From: Hemibagrus wyckioides
Lineage: Eukaryota > Chordata > Actinopteri > Siluriformes > Bagridae
Assembly: GCF_019097595.1 (NCBI RefSeq)
Contig: NC_080735.1
Location: forward strand, 13,963,917-14,027,916
DNA length: 64,000 nt
Reading direction: 5' to 3'
Positions 59,568 to 64,000 of this stretch are shown here, in pieces. Within the stretch, counting starts at the first letter, position 1, and every line of letters starts with the position of its first letter. Position numbers and translations under genes: made by a program. The notes under the pieces were generated by a model that had not been told where the DNA came from, did no database searches, and was given only the letters and a program-made list of their open reading frames with translations.

Positions 59568-60927
59568 CACTACTCACAAAAAGTTGAGGATATTTGGCTT
59601 TTGGGTGAAATTTATGGAAAATGTAAAAAGTTCACACTACAGTGATATTATATCATGAAAGTAAGTAGAAGCATGCAATGGTGATTTCCTCATCTCAAAC
59701 AATTTACTGAAACAAAAACACTGTTGAGTGTTGGGTATACCACAACAAAAAATGTCAATGTCTCAATAATTTGTCATGTGCCCTTGACCATCAATTACAG
59801 CTTGACAACGACGTCTCATGCTGTTCACGAGTCGACTTATTGTCTGCTGAGGCATGGCATTCCACTCTTCTTGAAGGGCGGCCCTCAGGTCATTGAGGTT
59901 CTGGGGTGCAGGGTTACGAGCCTCTACACGGCGACTCAGCTGATCCCATAGGTTTTCTATTGGATTCAGGTCTGGAGAAAGTGCAGGCCACTCCATTTGA
60001 GGTACCCCAGCCTCCAGCAGCCGTATTGGCTTGTCACTGTACCATTCACAAGATGTAGGGCAGTTCTGTATTGAGTAGACACACCTGCCCAGACTGTAAC
60101 ACCACCACAACAGTGGCTGATGCATAGCACTCTCCTTGCCGTCTCCAACATCGTTGTCGGCCATCATTTCTGCTCAACGTGAATCGACTTTCAGAGAACA
60201 GCACTGAGGCCCACTGGTCCCTCGTCCAGCATAAATGCTCCCTGGCCTGACGCCTGTGCCTGGTGGTGTGGTCAGGTACCCTTGCAGGTCGTCTAGCACG
60301 AAGACCACACTGATGTAAACGGTTTCGAATGGTCTGACGTGACACTTGGGTGCCTCTCACCTCCCTTAAATGTGCCTGGAGTTGAGTGGCATTCATCATC
60401 CGGTTCCTCAGGGCACTGTTCACAATGAAGTGGTCATCAACGTGGGATGTGGCCAAAGGACGTCCACTTCTATGCCTTTCTGTGACTCTTCCAGTCTCTC
60501 TGTATCTCTGTCGCAACCTGCTGATGACACTCTGTGACACTCTAAGCTCAGTGGCCACTTCCCTCTAAGACCATACTGTTTGAAGCCTCACAATGACTAG
60601 GTACTGTTGATCAGTTGTTAGGTGTCGTCTTGGTCTCATGATGTCAAAATGTGAACAGCATGATGAAGAGGACTGTTTAAATACCAATTCTAATTGAACC
60701 AGAAAGATTTATTGGTCGATTCATGGCTCAAACACCAATTTTGCCATTAAGCACCTTGTTAGAAAACAGTTATGCAAAAAGTACTGAAACACTGAACAGT
60801 TGGACATGTGCATTCAAAAGTGTAGAGAAGCTCAAATTAAGTTCACCTGTAAAGGTTATAGTGCATTTTAGGTGCATCCTGAAATTTCACCCGAAAGCCG
60901 AATATCCTTAACTTTTTGTGAGTAGTG
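59568..60927 (-). mobile_element. Tc1-like element, family D, near full length (1360 bp)
   Basis: The inverted termini cactactcacaaaaagttga are flanked by TA on both sides, and the matching end is at 60927. The interior, on the - strand, is a recognisable Tc1-like transposase broken into pieces. No other element of this family is seen in the window. Confidence 0.93.
59763..60558 (-). pseudogene. Tc1-like transposase pseudogene (family D)
   Basis: The N-terminal piece (from 60558) has the HTH pair (VSQSVISRLRQRYRETGRVT; VSRQTIRNRLHQCGL) and a GRP-type linker. The catalytic-core start reads VLFSESRFT, where Tc1-like enzymes normally have an Asp before Glu, so the first catalytic Asp codon is missing. 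A frameshift and an internal deletion near 60030-60110 remove the second catalytic Asp region. The C-terminal piece (WPALSPDLNPIENLWDQLSR ... QAVIDGQGH) is well preserved. The reference length for such enzymes is about 340 aa. The copy cannot make active transposase but could be mobilised in trans. Confidence 0.9.
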
Positions 60928-60933
60928 TAGATA

Positions 60934-61477
<544 letters not shown>

Positions 61478-61754
61478 TACATCCAGAGTTATAAAATTTG
61501 TCCAGAAAGTGATATATCTAATTTCACTACAATAATCATACACCGGCCTTAAACTTGTTAAGGAGCACATTATAATTTGTTTATGACTCAAAACCCAAAG
61601 CTATACTCGTAATTTGACTTAGACTTTAGTCTTGGCTTGTAACTTGACTCTACTTATTAGTCTTGACTGAGATGCTGATTGTATAAAGATGTTTTTACAT
61701 TAAAAAGAAAAAAATCACCAGGAAGACAATCGTTTTATTTATTTTTTATTTTTA

Positions 61755-61806
<52 letters not shown>

Positions 61807-61817
61807 ATGCATTAAAA
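61478..61817 (-). other. 3' flank of the membrane-protein gene with poly(A) signals
   Basis: On the - strand the stop codon at 61818 is followed by an ATTT microsatellite (61753-61809), then AATAAA words between about 61735 and 61760 that can serve as polyadenylation signals. The whole stretch is duplicated in inverse at 56606-56918. Confidence 0.7.
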
Positions 61818-62366
61818 TCAATGATAGCCTTGTACTTTAGGGTACTTTGAACCACTCGGTGTCCATAAAAAGACTGATGACCTCTCCTGGAGGTGGGGCA
61901 GACGCTGGCCTTGACGGACAGGACGATAGAGCACGATTTCAGGCCACAAAACATCCACTAGCCCCGGATAGGTGGGAGGAATCAGCGTGGTGTGAGCACC
62001 CGGTTTGGGTTTAGGAGGAAGAGGAGGAGGAGGAGGACTCGTACTTACAAAGGAAGTGCGGCTCCTGGAAATGGTCTCTTCAGCAATTGGATGTTCAGCG
62101 ACGTGATGAAGAGTTACAATAGACTGAGGAGGACTTCGCTTTCTTTCTGCCCTGTCATTACGAGGTGCCCTATGGGGACAGCACATGTAGAGAATATCCC
62201 GGCAGTTAAACAATTCACACAATATATAAAAGATTGTTGCCATAATAAATAACATGGTGAGGAAGATCATGATGAAGTGCATGTCCCCGTGGCCCTCTGT
62301 CTGTATATTCCTCAGCGAATTGTAGAAATCGTCCTGAAAGTTTGAATCTAGCGGAATAGGAGGCAT
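61818..62366 (-). CDS. Single-pass membrane protein of unrecognised family (182 aa, intronless)
   Basis: A single open frame from ATG at 62364-62366 to TGA at 61818-61820. Residues 1-29 are short and acidic/polar (MPPIPLDSNFQDDFYNSLRN). Residues about 30-53 are strongly hydrophobic (HFIMIFLTMLFIMATIFYIL), a likely single membrane helix. C50, C55, C62 and C63 at and after the helix could be palmitoylated. The tail is basic then Ser/Pro-rich, with PPPPPLPPKPKP (residues 111-122, SH3-ligand-like) and PPTY (130-133, a PPxY WW-domain ligand that could recruit NEDD4-type ligases). There is no cleavable signal peptide, so topology is open. The small size, one helix and one coding exon recall KCNE-type proteins, but their conserved post-helix motif is absent, so I do not assign that family. 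A promoter lies just upstream. The near-perfect inverted tail copy and the two flanking Tc1 elements are the odd features. Confidence 0.75.
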   Translation of the reverse strand: MPPIPLDSNFQDDFYNSLRNIQTEGHGDMHFIMIFLTMLFIMATIFYILCELFNCRDILYMCCPHRAPRNDRAERKRSPPQSIVTLHHVAEHPIAEETISRSRTSFVSTSPPPPPLPPKPKPGAHTTLIPPTYPGLVDVLWPEIVLYRPVRQGQRLPHLQERSSVFLWTPSGSKYPKVQGYH

Positions 62367-62404
62367 CTTTTCAGTTCAGCTTTTCAACAACAAAATGCAC
62401 CAAT

Positions 62405-62484
62405 ATGACGTGTAGAGTCTCTGCTCAGGCCTTTTATACACACACACACACACGTCACCGAACGCTCTGAAATTCTGTGACGTA
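62405..62484 (-). promoter_or_regulatory. Core promoter of the membrane-protein gene: TATA box and CRE half-sites
   Basis: On the - strand TATAAAAG occupies 62431-62438, about 65 bp upstream of the ATG, which predicts a start near 62405 and a 5'UTR of about 40 nt. TGACGT half-sites of cAMP-response elements are at 62406-62411, 62452-62457 (reverse) and 62478-62483. A CA microsatellite (62439-62452) separates the TATA box from the second half-site. None of this is present in the 56.2-kb copy. Confidence 0.6.
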
Positions 62485-62645
62485 GGCCTGCGTTCACTGC
62501 GCGATGGAACTGTAGTCACGTGCAGCTGTGGTCACGTGATCACCTGTAAATTGACTGATAGCCCGTATGTAGACTATATGGTGACCTTTTGTTGACCCCT
62601 GACCATCACACCAACACGTATGGGTTTCTTCCCAAACCACATATA

Positions 62646-63188
<543 letters not shown>

Positions 63189-64000
63189 TATGTGGATATT
63201 TGAGAGGAGCATAACTATGACTATAAAAAGGGTCCAGAAATGTTTTCAGTTTAATGAGAGTATAAATCCACCTCAGTTCATTGTGGCTCTGTTTTGGCTC
63301 TCTGCTTCAAATGCAAAACCGCAGATTCTACATATTGCTCTGTTATACACAACAATTTAATTTCTAAAACTTTTACTTTTTATATACACTAATCAGTTTT
63401 CAGGTCACTTCTTTATAGATCTTGTATAAATTACTGCACACTTTAATGACATTCCTACTAAATAATGTAAGGCCTAGCTCTGGGTCAGTTTCTAATTTCT
63501 CTGTAAATTTATCTTCACTCTTGTAAACCAGCACTGTACACCTTTTACCACTAGATGGCGCGAGAGATCTTCCTTTAGACTTGCTGCTGTTTATTTTGCC
63601 ATGTGTAAACTGGTTGAATTTTACAGGGTGTGCTATAAAATGTACTGCACAGTGAATGTCATCTCATAACTAATCACACTTCAGCTCATATACATTTTAG
63701 AAAAATATATTTTAATTTGTTTTTAATGGGGAAATAAAAGGATTAGGATGGTCCCCTGACCACAGCTCGAAGCTTCTATAGCAGATTTGCATACCTTTAG
63801 ATTCAATAGATACACATTCAGCATTAATTTCTACACTGCATACTAGTTATTCTACTGACACATGTATGCTAGCATTGTATGCGTACTACTACTACATCAA
63901 TAAATTCATCATATTCTTCATACTTCCATACTAGCTGCATAGTAGAAGTTTCCTATTGTCCATGAAGGTATGCATGTTAGGGTACATGCCAATAACTCAT
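63189..64000. other. Right-edge single-copy DNA
   Basis: AT-rich, without recognised exons or repeats. It contains one strong CTCF-like motif at 63548-63561. Confidence 0.5.
63548..63561 (+). promoter_or_regulatory. CTCF-like binding motif
   Basis: CCACTAGATGGCGC matches the conserved CTCF core CCASYAGRKGGC at nearly every position. It stands in otherwise AT-rich single-copy DNA. Only one such match was noticed in the window. Confidence 0.5.

Noticed and set aside
61992..62252. 86-codon + strand frame opposite the membrane-protein gene
   Set aside because: Antisense shadow; the same shadow appears over the inverted copy at 56090-56431.
61818..62366. KCNE-type potassium channel subunit
   Set aside because: Size, single helix and single coding exon fit, but the conserved charged motif after the helix in KCNE proteins is not present, so the name was not used.

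Overview
The window is vertebrate genomic DNA, almost certainly from a teleost and plausibly a catfish or another ostariophysan. Coding exons are short, spliced at GT-AG sites and scattered in AT-rich DNA. CA/TG, GA and GATA microsatellites are very dense. Many small Tc1/mariner derivatives are present, and a tRNA-derived SINE occurs five times. The taxon is inferred from this repeat flavour, not from a diagnostic gene. Three genes can be supported. (1) Positions 1-7.2 kb, + strand: the last three coding exons of pcca (propionyl-CoA carboxylase alpha subunit), covering the biotinyl carrier domain, stop codon and 3'UTR. (2) Positions 8.5-37.8 kb, - strand: a complete four-exon RING-CH ubiquitin ligase gene of the MARCHF4/9/11 group, best matched to marchf4. 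Its spliced CDS is 1200 nt (399 aa) and it converges tail to tail with pcca. (3) Positions 61.8-62.5 kb, - strand: an intronless 182-aa single-pass membrane protein gene of unrecognised family, with its own TATA box and CRE-like half-sites. A 5'-deleted, nearly identical inverted copy lies at 56.2-56.6 kb. Region by region: the pcca introns hold TG/CA tracts, a SINE and a 1.7-kb minisatellite placed between the biotin-lysine exon and the last exon. Intron 3 of marchf4 (9.1-18.1 kb) holds a palindromic Tc1 derivative, SINE pieces and single-copy blocks that could be regulatory. Intron 2 (18.3-20.1 kb) is mostly an 11-bp-unit minisatellite. Intron 1 (20.2-37.4 kb) holds Tc1 derivatives, a 1.2-kb tandem segmental duplication with GA arrays, SINEs and single-copy DNA. 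Upstream of marchf4 there is a CpG-rich block (38.7-39.4 kb), more Tc1 pieces, a roughly 5-kb satellite of 20-bp units (45.3-50.4 kb) and low-complexity DNA. From 54.6 to 63.2 kb lies a mosaic of Tc1 elements, repeated segments and the two inverted copies of the membrane-protein gene. The most unusual structure is that this gene sits between two convergent, related Tc1-like elements, and that the same arrangement is repeated in inverse orientation about 5 kb away. In the second copy the promoter, start codon and membrane segment are lost, and the remaining tail is open in frame with transposon sequence. No CRISPR array, rRNA gene or convincing free-standing tRNA gene was seen.
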